DNA from: SZUA-368 sp028533045
GTDB taxonomy: Bacteria > Spirochaetota > Spirochaetia > DSM-2461
Length of the DNA: 64,000 nucleotides
Assembly: GCA_050031985.1 (NCBI GenBank)
Contig: JBNAIG010000011.1
Span: 14,739 to 78,738 of the forward strand
Reading direction: 5' to 3'
The notes beneath the pieces are model-generated. The model did not search any database. It saw nothing but the letters and a program-made list of their open reading frames with translations, and had not been told where the DNA came from. A program made the position numbers and the translations under genes. Position 1 is the first letter of the stretch; each line of letters starts with the position of its first letter. Positions 1 through 8,660 of the stretch are shown here, one piece after another.

Positions 1-33
1 GCTGAAAAAGTGAAGGCGGCCCTTCAGGGATAA
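1..33 (+). CDS. 3' end of an upstream gene (partial)
   Basis: The first ten codons of the window are open in frame 1 and end in TAA, encoding the tail AEKVKAALQG, three bases before the opuAA start. Tight spacing and the same direction suggest the upstream member of the osmolyte transporter operon. The fragment is too short to identify; a substrate-binding protein would fit the operon, but nothing in ten residues shows it. Confidence 0.35.
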   Translation, partial: AEKVKAALQG

Positions 34-36
34 TTC

Positions 37-1269
37 ATGTCAGATTCAGAAGAAAAAAAGGAAGACACTCCCCAGGTTATTATCAAAGATGTGTGGAAAG
101 TCTTCGGTCGAGATCCCAAAAGGGTCCTAAAGAAGGGCCTGAGGGAGAAGACAAAAGATGAAATTCAAAAGAAAACCGGATGTATTCTGGGATTGAGGAA
201 TATAAATCTGTCTATTGAAAAGGGGCAGTTTTATATTCTTATGGGACTTTCCGGTAGCGGGAAGTCTACCCTTATCCGGAATATTATTCGTCTGGTGAAT
301 CCTACTTCCGGTGAGATTATTATCGATGGGAAAGATGTTACTTCTATGAATGGGGAACAACTTCTCCAGTTCCGCAGAAAGACTTTTGGTATGGTTTTTC
401 AGCATTACGGATTGCTTCCCCATCTTACCGTCTTGGATAATGCCGCCTACGGTTTAAAGGTGCGCGACGTACCCAAGGGAGAGCGTTATGCAAAAGCTAT
501 GCAGACCCTTGAGACGGTAGGTTTGAAGGGGTGGGAAGATTACTATCCCGGCTCTCTTTCCGGTGGGATGCAGCAGCGGGTCGGTCTGGCCCGTGCCTTG
601 GCTAACGATCCGGATATCCTACTCATGGATGAGCCTTTTAGCGGGTTGGACCCCCTTATTCGTCGTCAGATGCAGGATGAATTGGTGGAGCTCCAGGAAA
701 AACTGCAGAAAACCATCATCTTTGTAACCCATGACCTCCACGAAGCCCTTAAATTGGGTGACCGGATTGCCATTATGCGAAACGGAGAAGTGGTGCAGGA
801 GGGAACTCCGGAAGATATTGTTACCCATCCGGCGGACGAGTATGTTCAGGAATTCGTACAGGATGCTTCTCCCGCCAAGGTACTTACCGCAGGTTCCATC
901 ATGGAACCGGCCAAGGTACTGCTTTATGCTTGGGAAGGTCCTAAAACCGCTTTGACCCTGCTCAGATCGAACAAGAGAAAGGCCGCCTTTGTGGTAAACA
1001 AGAACCATAAGCTTCTTGGTGTGGCCAAGGAAGATAAACTGGCCAAGTGGGTGGATGAGGGAAATCATTCAGGAAAGATTCCTCCGGAAAAGCTTCGGGT
1101 TGTCCCCACCGTTACGGAGGATACCATTCTGGAAGACTTGTTTCCCATCGTGTCCGACAATCCCTATCCCATTCCCGTTGTAAATGAAGTGGGGAAATTG
1201 ATGGGTATCGTTACAACCGATATGATTTTTGAGGCCATTTCGCCCGCAGAAGGAGACGATCATGATTGA
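37..1269 (+). CDS. opuAA: Glycine betaine/proline-type ABC transporter ATP-binding protein with CBS domains
   Basis: ATPase subunit of a quaternary-amine osmolyte importer (OpuA/ProU family), cytoplasmic side of the inner membrane. It has the N-terminal extension typical of ProV, then Walker A GLSGSGKST at residues 70-78, a Q-loop, the signature LSGGMQQR, Walker B LLMDEP and the switch histidine in VTHDLHE. The last ~130 residues form a CBS pair, the module that senses ionic strength in characterised OpuA. The 410-residue length is normal for the family. It overlaps the permease start by 8 bp, so the two are translationally coupled. The binding-protein gene is not in the window after the permease and may lie upstream. 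Confidence 0.93.
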   Translation: MSDSEEKKEDTPQVIIKDVWKVFGRDPKRVLKKGLREKTKDEIQKKTGCILGLRNINLSIEKGQFYILMGLSGSGKSTLIRNIIRLVNPTSGEIIIDGKDVTSMNGEQLLQFRRKTFGMVFQHYGLLPHLTVLDNAAYGLKVRDVPKGERYAKAMQTLETVGLKGWEDYYPGSLSGGMQQRVGLARALANDPDILLMDEPFSGLDPLIRRQMQDELVELQEKLQKTIIFVTHDLHEALKLGDRIAIMRNGEVVQEGTPEDIVTHPADEYVQEFVQDASPAKVLTAGSIMEPAKVLLYAWEGPKTALTLLRSNKRKAAFVVNKNHKLLGVAKEDKLAKWVDEGNHSGKIPPEKLRVVPTVTEDTILEDLFPIVSDNPYPIPVVNEVGKLMGIVTTDMIFEAISPAEGDDHD

Positions 1270-2110
1270 TTTTCCCGAAATTATTGATTTTCCCCTGGCC
1301 GACGGGATTGATGCGGCCATGGATTGGCTCCTGGAGCATCTGGACGGATTTTTTGACGCAGTGGGATTTATTATCCTTCAGGTTGTAAACTTTTTCGAAG
1401 GGATTTTTCTCTTTGTTCCCTGGTTTGTCCTGATTCCTCTAGTCGGTCTGGCAGGCTGGAAGCTGATTGGTAAATGGAAGACCGGTATAGTTTTTATGCT
1501 TCTTCTTATGCTGATTGGGTCCTTTGGATACTGGGATTTGGCCATGAGGACTTTGGCGCTTGTTATTGCTTCGGTGTTCTTTTCCCTTCTCATCGGAATC
1601 CCTACAGGGATCAGTATGGCCCGGAATGACCGAACTCAGGCGATTTTGCAGCCCATTCTGGACGGTATGCAGACCATGCCCAGTTTTGTCTATCTTATTC
1701 CGGCTCTTATGTTCTTTGGAATGGGAAAGGTACCGGCCATGTTCGCTACCATCATCTATGCCGTACCACCGGTTATTCGTTTGACTAATGTGGGGATTCG
1801 GACGGTAGATCCGGAAGCGGTGGAAGCTTCAAAAGCTTTCGGCGCTACTCCTCGTCAGGTTCTGTTTGACGTACAGCTTCCCCTGGCCAAACCCTCTATC
1901 ATGGTGGGAATTAACCAGACGACCATGATGGCCCTGGCCATGGTGGTAATGGGGTCCATGATCGGAGCCAAGGGACTGGGAATGGAAGTACTCGTAGCCA
2001 TTAGCCGTATTGAAGTAGGGCAGGGTTTTGAAGCGGGATTGTCCATTGTTATCCTGGCCATCATTATTGATAGAATTACCCACTCCTTTTCGGAGAAAAA
2101 AGACAAATAG
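1262..2110 (+). CDS. opuAB: Glycine betaine/proline-type ABC transporter permease
   Basis: Integral membrane subunit partnering OpuAA. The ATG at 1262 is preferred over an in-frame ATG at 1229 because AAGGAG lies just upstream at about 1250 and the start overlaps the opuAA stop, giving a 282-residue protein. It starts with an amphipathic region, then about six membrane segments and the conserved permease stretch with EAVEASKAFGATPRQVLF, the EAA loop that docks on the ATPase. The hydrophobic C-terminus ends in SEKKDK. No substrate-binding domain is fused, unlike in Lactococcus OpuABC, so a separate binding protein is expected. Confidence 0.9.
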   Translation: MIDFPEIIDFPLADGIDAAMDWLLEHLDGFFDAVGFIILQVVNFFEGIFLFVPWFVLIPLVGLAGWKLIGKWKTGIVFMLLLMLIGSFGYWDLAMRTLALVIASVFFSLLIGIPTGISMARNDRTQAILQPILDGMQTMPSFVYLIPALMFFGMGKVPAMFATIIYAVPPVIRLTNVGIRTVDPEAVEASKAFGATPRQVLFDVQLPLAKPSIMVGINQTTMMALAMVVMGSMIGAKGLGMEVLVAISRIEVGQGFEAGLSIVILAIIIDRITHSFSEKKDK

Positions 2111-2129
2111 GAGCTTTTCCGGGGAAGGT

Positions 2130-3764
2130 TTATTCTTCCTTGGGAGATTCCAATTCCTGCTTTGAGTATTCCCGGGCTACGCCGGAAGAGAAGAGCAGGT
2201 CATGAAGCCGGCTGTCCAGTTCGTGATGGTCGGCCATTTTTTTTATAATTTCCAGGGCTTCGTCCCAGCCCAGGGGCTTCCTGTAGGGACGGTCTCTGGC
2301 GGTTAGGGCTTCGAAAATATCGGAGACCGCAATGATACGCGCCTGTAAGGGAATTTCCTTTTCCGAAAGGGCTCTGTGATAGCCTAAACCGTTCAGCTTT
2401 TCGTGGTGCATGCAGGCATATTCTGCTACCTGGGAGAGATTGTCCGGGAATTCCAGTTTGTCCAGAATGGTTTTTGTCATAGCCACATGGTTTTCCATCT
2501 GCTCCCTTTCATCTTGGTTTAGGGTTCCCTTTCGTATGGCAAGATATTCTTTTTCTTTCTCGTCGAGGTAGGGATATTTTTTATTTTTTAGTTTCCAGGT
2601 TTTTTGGGCGATTTTTTCCAGTCGAGTCAGTTTATCCTCATCCATAAACTCCCTGGGAATATTACAGCTTTTCAGGAATTCAAGCTCTTCCCGAATCAGT
2701 TTTTTCTCATTCTTTGTCTCGGCCAGGTGTTCGATGAGTTTAAAGCGCAGCTCTATGAGTTCTATTCGGTCTCCGGGAAGCTCCAGTTTTGTCGATTTAT
2801 TAATAAGTCTGTCCGGTGTAGTCAGCTTTCCAATATCATGGAGCCATGCGGCAATGCGAATTTCTTCCCTTTCCTCATCGGTAAAATGGGTCTCCTTAAA
2901 AGGGCCTTCCGTAGCATCGTTGACGGCCTGTGTTATCATCATTGTGAGTTTTACCACCCGTTCAATATGATGTCCCGTATAGGGAGACTTTTCGTCAATC
3001 GTTGAACCTATGCTCTTGATAAAGGAGTTAAAAAGGTCCTTGAGCTGCTCGGTAAGTTGAATATTATTGAGAGTAGAGGCGGCATGGGCTGTAAGAAGGG
3101 AGATAAGATCTTCGTGGTTTTTGGTAAAAGAAACAGGGCTTCCGCTGATCTTATCCTGGGCATTAATCAGCTGGATCACCCCAATCATCTTTCCTTCCAG
3201 ATCCTTCATGGGCATGACAAGCATGGAGTGGGAGCGGTAGTTGTTGCTGCTATCGTATTTTTTCGTGCCGGAAAAATTGTAGCCCTCTTCCTTGTAGATG
3301 TCGGGAATATTAATGGTTTCTTCGTTCAGGGCACAGCTGGAACAGACATTGTCGTGATTGGCTTTTCCTTCCTTGTAAAGAGGAACGGAGGGAAGTTTAA
3401 TTTCATTACCGCTTGTTCCGCCTTGGCGGACGTTGCGGGAGTTGGTATGGAGAATGGCAAAATCCAGTTCTTGATTTTCGTAGTCATAGAGATAAATGGT
3501 TCCCGCATCGGCGTGGGTAAGGCGCTGGCATTCATCGAGTATCAGTTCAAGCAACTCGTAATGTCCCGCTCCCCGTGAGAGAATTTTCCCAATACGCCCA
3601 TAGGTTTCGTAGCCCAGCCGGCTCTCTTCGAGAGCTTTGGATAGTCCCTGTTTTTCCCGCCTTTCTCGAAGGAAAAGTACAACAAAGAGAGCCAGAACAG
3701 TGGAGGCGGCAAAAAGTAAAATAATCATCAGGCTAATTATAGAAAAAATCTTGCCTTTTTGCAT
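2130..3764 (-). CDS. Membrane-anchored GAF-HD-GYP protein (predicted c-di-GMP phosphodiesterase)
   Basis: Predicted cyclic-di-GMP hydrolase or sensor. One N-terminal membrane helix (residues 9-32), a short coiled linker, a GAF domain (about 60-235, with CSSC at 141-144), then an HD-GYP domain with HD at 309-310 (HDIGK) and HHE at 453-455. The HD-to-HHE distance is about 144 residues against about 55 in the gene at 62072, because of a charged helical insertion that I recall from a known HD-GYP subclass. The signature GYP reads GYH (461-463), so activity is uncertain. It is divergent from htpG and convergent with opuAB, 20 bp away. No clear ribosome site precedes the ATG. Confidence 0.85.
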   Translation of the reverse strand: MQKGKIFSIISLMIILLFAASTVLALFVVLFLRERREKQGLSKALEESRLGYETYGRIGKILSRGAGHYELLELILDECQRLTHADAGTIYLYDYENQELDFAILHTNSRNVRQGGTSGNEIKLPSVPLYKEGKANHDNVCSSCALNEETINIPDIYKEEGYNFSGTKKYDSSNNYRSHSMLVMPMKDLEGKMIGVIQLINAQDKISGSPVSFTKNHEDLISLLTAHAASTLNNIQLTEQLKDLFNSFIKSIGSTIDEKSPYTGHHIERVVKLTMMITQAVNDATEGPFKETHFTDEEREEIRIAAWLHDIGKLTTPDRLINKSTKLELPGDRIELIELRFKLIEHLAETKNEKKLIREELEFLKSCNIPREFMDEDKLTRLEKIAQKTWKLKNKKYPYLDEKEKEYLAIRKGTLNQDEREQMENHVAMTKTILDKLEFPDNLSQVAEYACMHHEKLNGLGYHRALSEKEIPLQARIIAVSDIFEALTARDRPYRKPLGWDEALEIIKKMADHHELDSRLHDLLFSSGVAREYSKQELESPKEE

Positions 3765-3865
3765 CTAACTTAGTATTTTTTCTTCTGAAAATCATTTTAT
3801 ATCAATATAAGGCCGCTTCCCACTCTGCTTTTGGGGCGGACCTGTGACTAGGAGAATATCTATTC

Positions 3866-5740
3866 ATGGCTAAACAGAAGTTCAAAACCGAAGTTAATCA
3901 GCTGCTGGACCTGCTCATTCACTCACTTTACTCCCACCCGGAGATCTTCCTGCGTGAGCTCGTTTCCAACTCGTCCGATGCAATGGACAAGCTTAAGTAC
4001 CTGACTTTGACCGACGACAATTTCAAGAATCTCGAGTTCGATCCCCGCATCGATATTGAAATAGATGAAGTTAATCACAAGACTCTTAAGATAAGTGACT
4101 CCGGAATCGGTATGAATAAGGACGATCTTGTGGACTCCCTGGGAACCATTGCCCGTTCGGGAACAAAGAACTTCCTTTCCAACCTCACCGGTGACGCCAA
4201 AAAGGATTCCAATCTCATTGGTCAGTTTGGTGTAGGTTTCTACTCTATCTTCATGGTGGCCGATAAGGCTGAGGTTATCACTAAAAAGGCCGGAGAAGAC
4301 CAGGCCTGGAAGTGGACCAGCGACGGCAAGACCGGCTTCTCCATCACCGAAGCGGAAAAAGAGGGCCACGGAACGGATGTTATCCTTCATCTGAACGATC
4401 AGGGCCGCGAACTGGACTCCCAGTACGAAATCAAGAATATCACCAAGAAATATTCCAACCACATCGCTTTCCCCATCTTCCTTCACTATGAAAAGACAGA
4501 ATGGGAAGGTGAGGGCGATGACAGAACCTCCAAACAGGTTCCCACCACCGAGCAAATTAACTCGGCCAGTGCTCTTTGGAGACGAAACAAGTCGGAAATT
4601 TCCGAAGAAGAGTACAACGAGTTTTACAAATCCGTTGCCGATGCCTGGGACGAGCCCATGATGACCGTTCACACCAAGGCGGAAGGTACCATGGAGTACA
4701 CCACTCTTTTCTACGTACCCAAAACGGCTCCCATGGATATGTTCCAGGCCGACTATAAACCGGGCGTGAAGCTTTACGTGAGGCGTGTTTTCATTACCGA
4801 CGATGACAAGGAACTTATGCCCACATACCTGCGTTTTGTAAAGGGTGTGATCGATTCTGAAGACCTGCCCCTTAACGTGAGCCGGGAACTTCTCCAGAAG
4901 AACAAGGTCCTTGCCGGAATCAAAACGGCCAGTACCAAAAAGATGCTTTCCGAGTTCAAGAAACTTTCCCAGGACAAGGAAAAATACTCCGAGTTTATCG
5001 ATCAGTATAACCGTCCCCTCAAGGAAGGTCTCTATTCGGACTTCTCCAACAAGGAAGCCCTAATGGAACTGGTTCGCTTCAAGTCCACCACCGAGGAAGG
5101 CTGGGTTTCCCTGGCCGAGTACAAGGAAAGAATGAAGGACGACCAGAAGGCGATCTATTACATCGCCGGTGAGCGGGAAGAGCAGTTAAGAAAGTCTCCC
5201 CTCCTGGAAGCCTACGCCAAGAAGGGAATCGAAGTTCTGGTTATGGCCGATGAAATCGACGACATGGTTATGCCCATGGCCGGTCCCTACCAGGAGATTG
5301 AACTTAAGGCAATTAACAAGTCCAACGCCGCCGACGACCTGAAGGACGAAGAGGACGAAAAGAAGGAAAAGGCCACCGAGCCCGTAGCCAAGAAGATCAA
5401 GGAAGCCTTGGGTGAAGCGGTTAAGGACGTTAAGGTCTCCAGTCGTCTCCATGAATCTCCCTGCTGTATCGTAGCGGACGAGAACGATCCCAGTGCCCAG
5501 ATGCGTCAAATGATGGCTGCCATGGGACAGGCGGGCAACCTTCCCGAACTTCAGCCTATACTGGAAATCAATCCGGACCACGAAATGGTTACCAAATTGG
5601 CCTCTACCGAGGACAAGCAGGTTATCGAGGATGTTTCCTGGGTTCTTTTGAACCAGGCTATGCTTCTTGAAGGGCATGAGCTTAAGGATGCCAGCGATTT
5701 TGCGGCCCGTTTAAACCGACTGGTGGGCGGAGCGCTCTAA
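3866..5740 (+). CDS. htpG: Molecular chaperone HtpG (Hsp90 family)
   Basis: Cytosolic ATP-dependent chaperone. The N-terminal GHKL ATPase has ELVSNSSDAMDKLKYL, DSGIGM and GQFGVGFYS; the middle domain has VKLYVRRVFITD and LPLNVSRE; the C-terminal dimerisation domain ends at residue 624, the usual bacterial length without the eukaryotic MEEVD tail. The region near residues 490-515 is strongly charged (DDLKDEEDEKKEK). AGGAG lies about ten bases before the ATG. It stands alone, divergent from the HD-GYP gene, and is followed by a strong hairpin terminator. C-rich codon use suggests high expression. Confidence 0.97.
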   Translation: MAKQKFKTEVNQLLDLLIHSLYSHPEIFLRELVSNSSDAMDKLKYLTLTDDNFKNLEFDPRIDIEIDEVNHKTLKISDSGIGMNKDDLVDSLGTIARSGTKNFLSNLTGDAKKDSNLIGQFGVGFYSIFMVADKAEVITKKAGEDQAWKWTSDGKTGFSITEAEKEGHGTDVILHLNDQGRELDSQYEIKNITKKYSNHIAFPIFLHYEKTEWEGEGDDRTSKQVPTTEQINSASALWRRNKSEISEEEYNEFYKSVADAWDEPMMTVHTKAEGTMEYTTLFYVPKTAPMDMFQADYKPGVKLYVRRVFITDDDKELMPTYLRFVKGVIDSEDLPLNVSRELLQKNKVLAGIKTASTKKMLSEFKKLSQDKEKYSEFIDQYNRPLKEGLYSDFSNKEALMELVRFKSTTEEGWVSLAEYKERMKDDQKAIYYIAGEREEQLRKSPLLEAYAKKGIEVLVMADEIDDMVMPMAGPYQEIELKAINKSNAADDLKDEEDEKKEKATEPVAKKIKEALGEAVKDVKVSSRLHESPCCIVADENDPSAQMRQMMAAMGQAGNLPELQPILEINPDHEMVTKLASTEDKQVIEDVSWVLLNQAMLLEGHELKDASDFAARLNRLVGGAL

Positions 5741-5775
5741 TATCCGCCTCTGAGCCTCCAGGTTCGGAGCGTCGA

Positions 5776-5807
5776 AACCGTCCTCTTCTCGGGGGCGGTT
5801 TTTTTTA
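5776..5807 (+). terminator. Rho-independent terminator after htpG
   Basis: Stem AACCGTCC / GGGGCGGTT with a short loop, followed by eight T residues. The T-tract overlaps the stop codon of the convergent GGDEF gene. Confidence 0.85.
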
Positions 5808-6782
5808 TTCTTTCCAAATTACCGCCCGGGCCCGGCCGTTCTCTTTTGCCCTATACACCGCCTGGTCGGCCCGTTCCCAGAGGAGTTTCTTCTCTTTTCC
5901 CTGTTCCGGATAGGCGGCGATTCCCACACTGGCCGAGACGGTGTTTAAGTCTCCCTCAAGGTCATGGAGGAGATTAATCATCTTTAATTCCTCAATCATC
6001 TTTGTGCAGAGTTCCTGAGCCTCTCCGGCAGTCGTGCCGGGCAGTATAAAGGTAAACTCATCCCCTCCGTAGCGGCAGAGGATGTCCCCTTCACGGAAGA
6101 CATTACGAAAAATATCTACCGCTTGAAGCAAAACCTTGTCGCCCCAGTCCTGTCCATAGAGGTCGTTGATGGTACCAAAGTGGTCCAGGTCCAGCATAAT
6201 AAGGGAGAGGGGGTGTTTTTTTTCTTCCGCTTCCCTCAGGCGTCCGTCTATGGACTGGTCAAGGAAGCGGCGGTTGTAGAGGCCGGTAAAATCGTCCGTA
6301 ATGGCCCGGGCCTGGGCCTGTTCGCCCCAGGTTACCAGATCGGAGAGAAAGGCGCCCGTGGCATGAAGCCTGTTCGTGGTGGTATTAAGCATGCGCTGCA
6401 TGATGGAGATCCCCGCCTGGGGTCTCTCTTTTACGTATTTATAGAAATCCTCTCCCCTTAGACGGAGGAAGCAGGCATGAGACTTGGGAACGCAGGTGGC
6501 GGAGCGGGGAGAGTTATCAAAAATGGCCATTTCTCCAAAGAAATGGCCCTCTCCGATTTCCGCCAGCTCCAGGGTTTCTCCGTCGGGCGTTTCTACGGTA
6601 ATCGCCACCGATCCGGATAAAATAATATACATGGAATCGCCTCTGTCCCCTTCGTGAAAGACAGGAGTCCCGGCGGGAAGTGTTAAGGTTTCCATTGCCT
6701 TATGGAGTGCTTGAAGATTCTCCCGGGAAAGGTTTTCCAGCATTTCGAAAGAGCTCAGGACCTGAATGGGATCTTTAATCAT
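5805..6782 (-). CDS. cNMP-binding domain - GGDEF diguanylate cyclase
   Basis: Predicted diguanylate cyclase controlled by a cyclic nucleotide. The N-terminal cyclic-nucleotide-binding fold (about 10-125) has a phosphate-binding cassette FGEMAIFDNSPRSATC, keeping the Glu and Arg that contact the ligand. After a helical linker comes a GGDEF domain with LDLDHFGTIND, an intact GGDEF (239-243) and an inhibitory RxxD (230-233) five residues before it. It should therefore make c-di-GMP and be product-inhibited. It is cytoplasmic, with no signal or membrane segment. It overlaps its upstream paralogue by 8 bp and is last in a three-gene operon with a lipoprotein gene. Confidence 0.88.
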   Translation of the reverse strand: MIKDPIQVLSSFEMLENLSRENLQALHKAMETLTLPAGTPVFHEGDRGDSMYIILSGSVAITVETPDGETLELAEIGEGHFFGEMAIFDNSPRSATCVPKSHACFLRLRGEDFYKYVKERPQAGISIMQRMLNTTTNRLHATGAFLSDLVTWGEQAQARAITDDFTGLYNRRFLDQSIDGRLREAEEKKHPLSLIMLDLDHFGTINDLYGQDWGDKVLLQAVDIFRNVFREGDILCRYGGDEFTFILPGTTAGEAQELCTKMIEELKMINLLHDLEGDLNTVSASVGIAAYPEQGKEKKLLWERADQAVYRAKENGRARAVIWKE

Positions 6783-7761
6783 TTTCCTTACTCCTTTTTT
6801 TATAGGCCAGAATCTTCTCTCCCCCTCTTTTACGTCCCATAAGGGGGAGTTCGTGAATCATAGTCAGGAGTTCTTCTACCTTTTGATTGTGAGTGGGGTA
6901 GATCCCGATACCTACGCTGGCCGTCAATTTGAACTGGTCTGTGCCGGTTAGAGAGGAGAGGTCAAGTGAGTGAATAAAACTTTGGATTTCACCAGCTTTA
7001 ACATAGGCTTCCTTGCGGTTAGCGCTGTAGAGGATTACCGCCATGGCATTTCCCTTGTAACGGACCGTACGGCTATCATCGCCAATGAAGTCCCGCAGTT
7101 CCCGGGCCATGAGGCAAATGGCCTTGTCCCCCGCTTCATGGCCGTAATTATCATTTAGCTCTTTGAAGTTATCCGGTTTGGAAATGAGGACCGTAAAGGG
7201 AGTGCCCGACTTGTTTATATGTTCCTGCAGGGTCTCCGTCAGATAGCTCTGATTGTAGATCCCGGTCAGTTTATCCCGGTAGACCTGTTTCTTGAGCTCC
7301 TGAACCAGGGGGGAGTTCTCTTTGACCAGATCATTGGCACTGCGTATACGGTCCGATACAAGAACCAGCATCCGGTGGAGGACCTGGGCGGCGATAAGAG
7401 GTTGGGATTCAAGAAATGAGGAGAAATCCCTGTCTCTTCCGGGGAATCTCAGTACGGTTGTGTCGGTGCTGGCCAAAGCATCGGCTTGGCGAGGTTCTCC
7501 GTTAAAAAGGTCCAGCTCTCCCAAACTATTGCCCGGTATATAACGAGCCAGTTGGGTATCGGGCCCCTCCGAGTATTCCGCCACTTTCTGAACCACGATT
7601 TCGCCAGTCTTAACAATATAAAGGGCATCTCCCCGGTCGCCTTCGGCAAAGAGTCTCTCCCCTTCTTCAAGGTCTATGTATTCGCAAAAGGAGGCAATCA
7701 CTTCCAGTTCCCGGGAGCTTAGTCGGGAGAACAGGTCTATTTGTTTGAGTAGATCTAACAT
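6775..7761 (-). CDS. cNMP-binding domain - degenerate GGDEF protein
   Basis: Paralogue of the downstream gene with the same layout: a cyclic-nucleotide-binding fold (about 10-125, cassette LGELDLFNGEPRQADA), then a GGDEF-like domain from about residue 160. The entry motifs are kept (DKLTGIYN, PDNFKELNDNYGHEAGD), but the signature reads KGNAM at 236-240 instead of GGDEF and no RxxD precedes it. I infer loss of cyclase activity and perhaps a role in GTP or partner binding, or heterodimerisation with the active neighbour. It starts 8 bp after the lipoprotein stop and overlaps the active cyclase by 8 bp. Confidence 0.85.
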   Translation of the reverse strand: MLDLLKQIDLFSRLSSRELEVIASFCEYIDLEEGERLFAEGDRGDALYIVKTGEIVVQKVAEYSEGPDTQLARYIPGNSLGELDLFNGEPRQADALASTDTTVLRFPGRDRDFSSFLESQPLIAAQVLHRMLVLVSDRIRSANDLVKENSPLVQELKKQVYRDKLTGIYNQSYLTETLQEHINKSGTPFTVLISKPDNFKELNDNYGHEAGDKAICLMARELRDFIGDDSRTVRYKGNAMAVILYSANRKEAYVKAGEIQSFIHSLDLSSLTGTDQFKLTASVGIGIYPTHNQKVEELLTMIHELPLMGRKRGGEKILAYKKRSKEND

Positions 7762-7769
7762 TGATTTTC

Positions 7770-8591
7770 TTAGGGCAACTCGTACGATTCGACAGAGGCG
7801 GTCAGGTTGGGGTAGAAAAGTCCCTTGATAAAGGTATTGCTATACCCTGTTTCTTCCAGGAAATCTTTTTGCCAACTCCATACATCAGGCCCCTCTCCGA
7901 AAAAATCGTAAGGGTCATAGTCTGAATAGCCCAGTGAATCGACATAGATGAAGTATTCATTCCCCACTTCTTCCAGGACGTTTCCCAGGAAGATGTCTTT
8001 GCTCCCGTCGGAAAGAAAAAGGTCGAAGCCGGCACTCATGGGCCCCATGGCCTCTAGGGTGTCCAGGAGTCCCTTATAGACATTCTCTTTTTTAAGAGGG
8101 ACTTCGTACTCATATTCCAGGTTGGCCACATCATCGCTAATATTGAGGATGACTCCTGTCTCGTAATAGGTTCGCTCATCTATGGTATAGCTGATGATAC
8201 CCGGGGCCGCTTCGGAAAAGTGGTAGATGAATTCCTGACCCTTTTCTATTTCCAGTAATTCAAGAATGTCCCGGTCCGTTTCCGTTATTATACACTTGAG
8301 GAAGAGAGGGGCATTGCTAAATTCGCTCCCCTCCATAAGAGTGTTCATCGTTTTTTCCAGAGCATCCTTCTCCTCAAGCTCCAGTTCCCGGTCCAGGATG
8401 ACATAGTAGACATCTTCGTTAAAGTTGACTTCCTGTTCTCCATAGCTTACCAGGACATCTTCTATCATTGTTTCCAGCTCTTTTTTTATCTCACTATTCC
8501 AGGGAGCATTGACCGTCATAACCGTAGGCCTACAGGAGCTAAATAATATAGCACCAAGAATTAAGGCGCCTTTAATAAAAATCTTTCTCAT
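7770..8591 (-). CDS. Predicted lipoprotein, first gene of the cNMP/GGDEF operon
   Basis: Function unknown. The N-terminus is a lipoprotein signal (MRKIFIKGALILGAILFSSC), with Cys20 as the likely lipidation site. The remaining ~250 residues are acidic and alternate charged helices with strand-like stretches, with no recognised catalytic motif. Its stop lies 8 bp before the degenerate GGDEF gene, so the two cNMP proteins are probably co-transcribed and may read the same envelope process; that is an inference. A TATAAT box on the minus strand (8603-8608) ends 11 bases before the ATG, with no Shine-Dalgarno, so the mRNA leader is probably only a few bases. Confidence 0.75.
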   Translation of the reverse strand: MRKIFIKGALILGAILFSSCRPTVMTVNAPWNSEIKKELETMIEDVLVSYGEQEVNFNEDVYYVILDRELELEEKDALEKTMNTLMEGSEFSNAPLFLKCIITETDRDILELLEIEKGQEFIYHFSEAAPGIISYTIDERTYYETGVILNISDDVANLEYEYEVPLKKENVYKGLLDTLEAMGPMSAGFDLFLSDGSKDIFLGNVLEEVGNEYFIYVDSLGYSDYDPYDFFGEGPDVWSWQKDFLEETGYSNTFIKGLFYPNLTASVESYELP

Positions 8592-8624
8592 GGTAAATAA
8601 TGATTATACTGTTTCTTATATTTT

Positions 8625-8653
8625 TTGCTATCCCCTAAACATTGTTCTATAAT
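8625..8653 (+). promoter_or_regulatory. Promoter for a leaderless histidine kinase mRNA
   Basis: -35 TTGCTA (8625-8630), exactly 17 bases, -10 TATAAT (8648-8653). The ATG at 8661 begins eight bases after the -10, so transcription should start at or next to the A of the start codon. No Shine-Dalgarno is present. Confidence 0.7.
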
Positions 8654-8660
8654 TTTTTAT

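Noticed and set aside
2130..3764. HD-GYP insertion as a novel domain
   Set aside because: A similar charged helical insertion is known to me from a widespread HD-GYP subclass; only the GYH change was kept as a finding.
3764..3800. Leaderless promoter for the HD-GYP gene at 3764
   Set aside because: Only TACTAA is found near the start and no -35 at suitable spacing, so it was not added to the leaderless set.
8625..8660. TTG start adding 12 residues to the histidine kinase
   Set aside because: The TTG is part of a TTGCTA -35 box at the right spacing from TATAAT, so the ATG at 8661 is the start.
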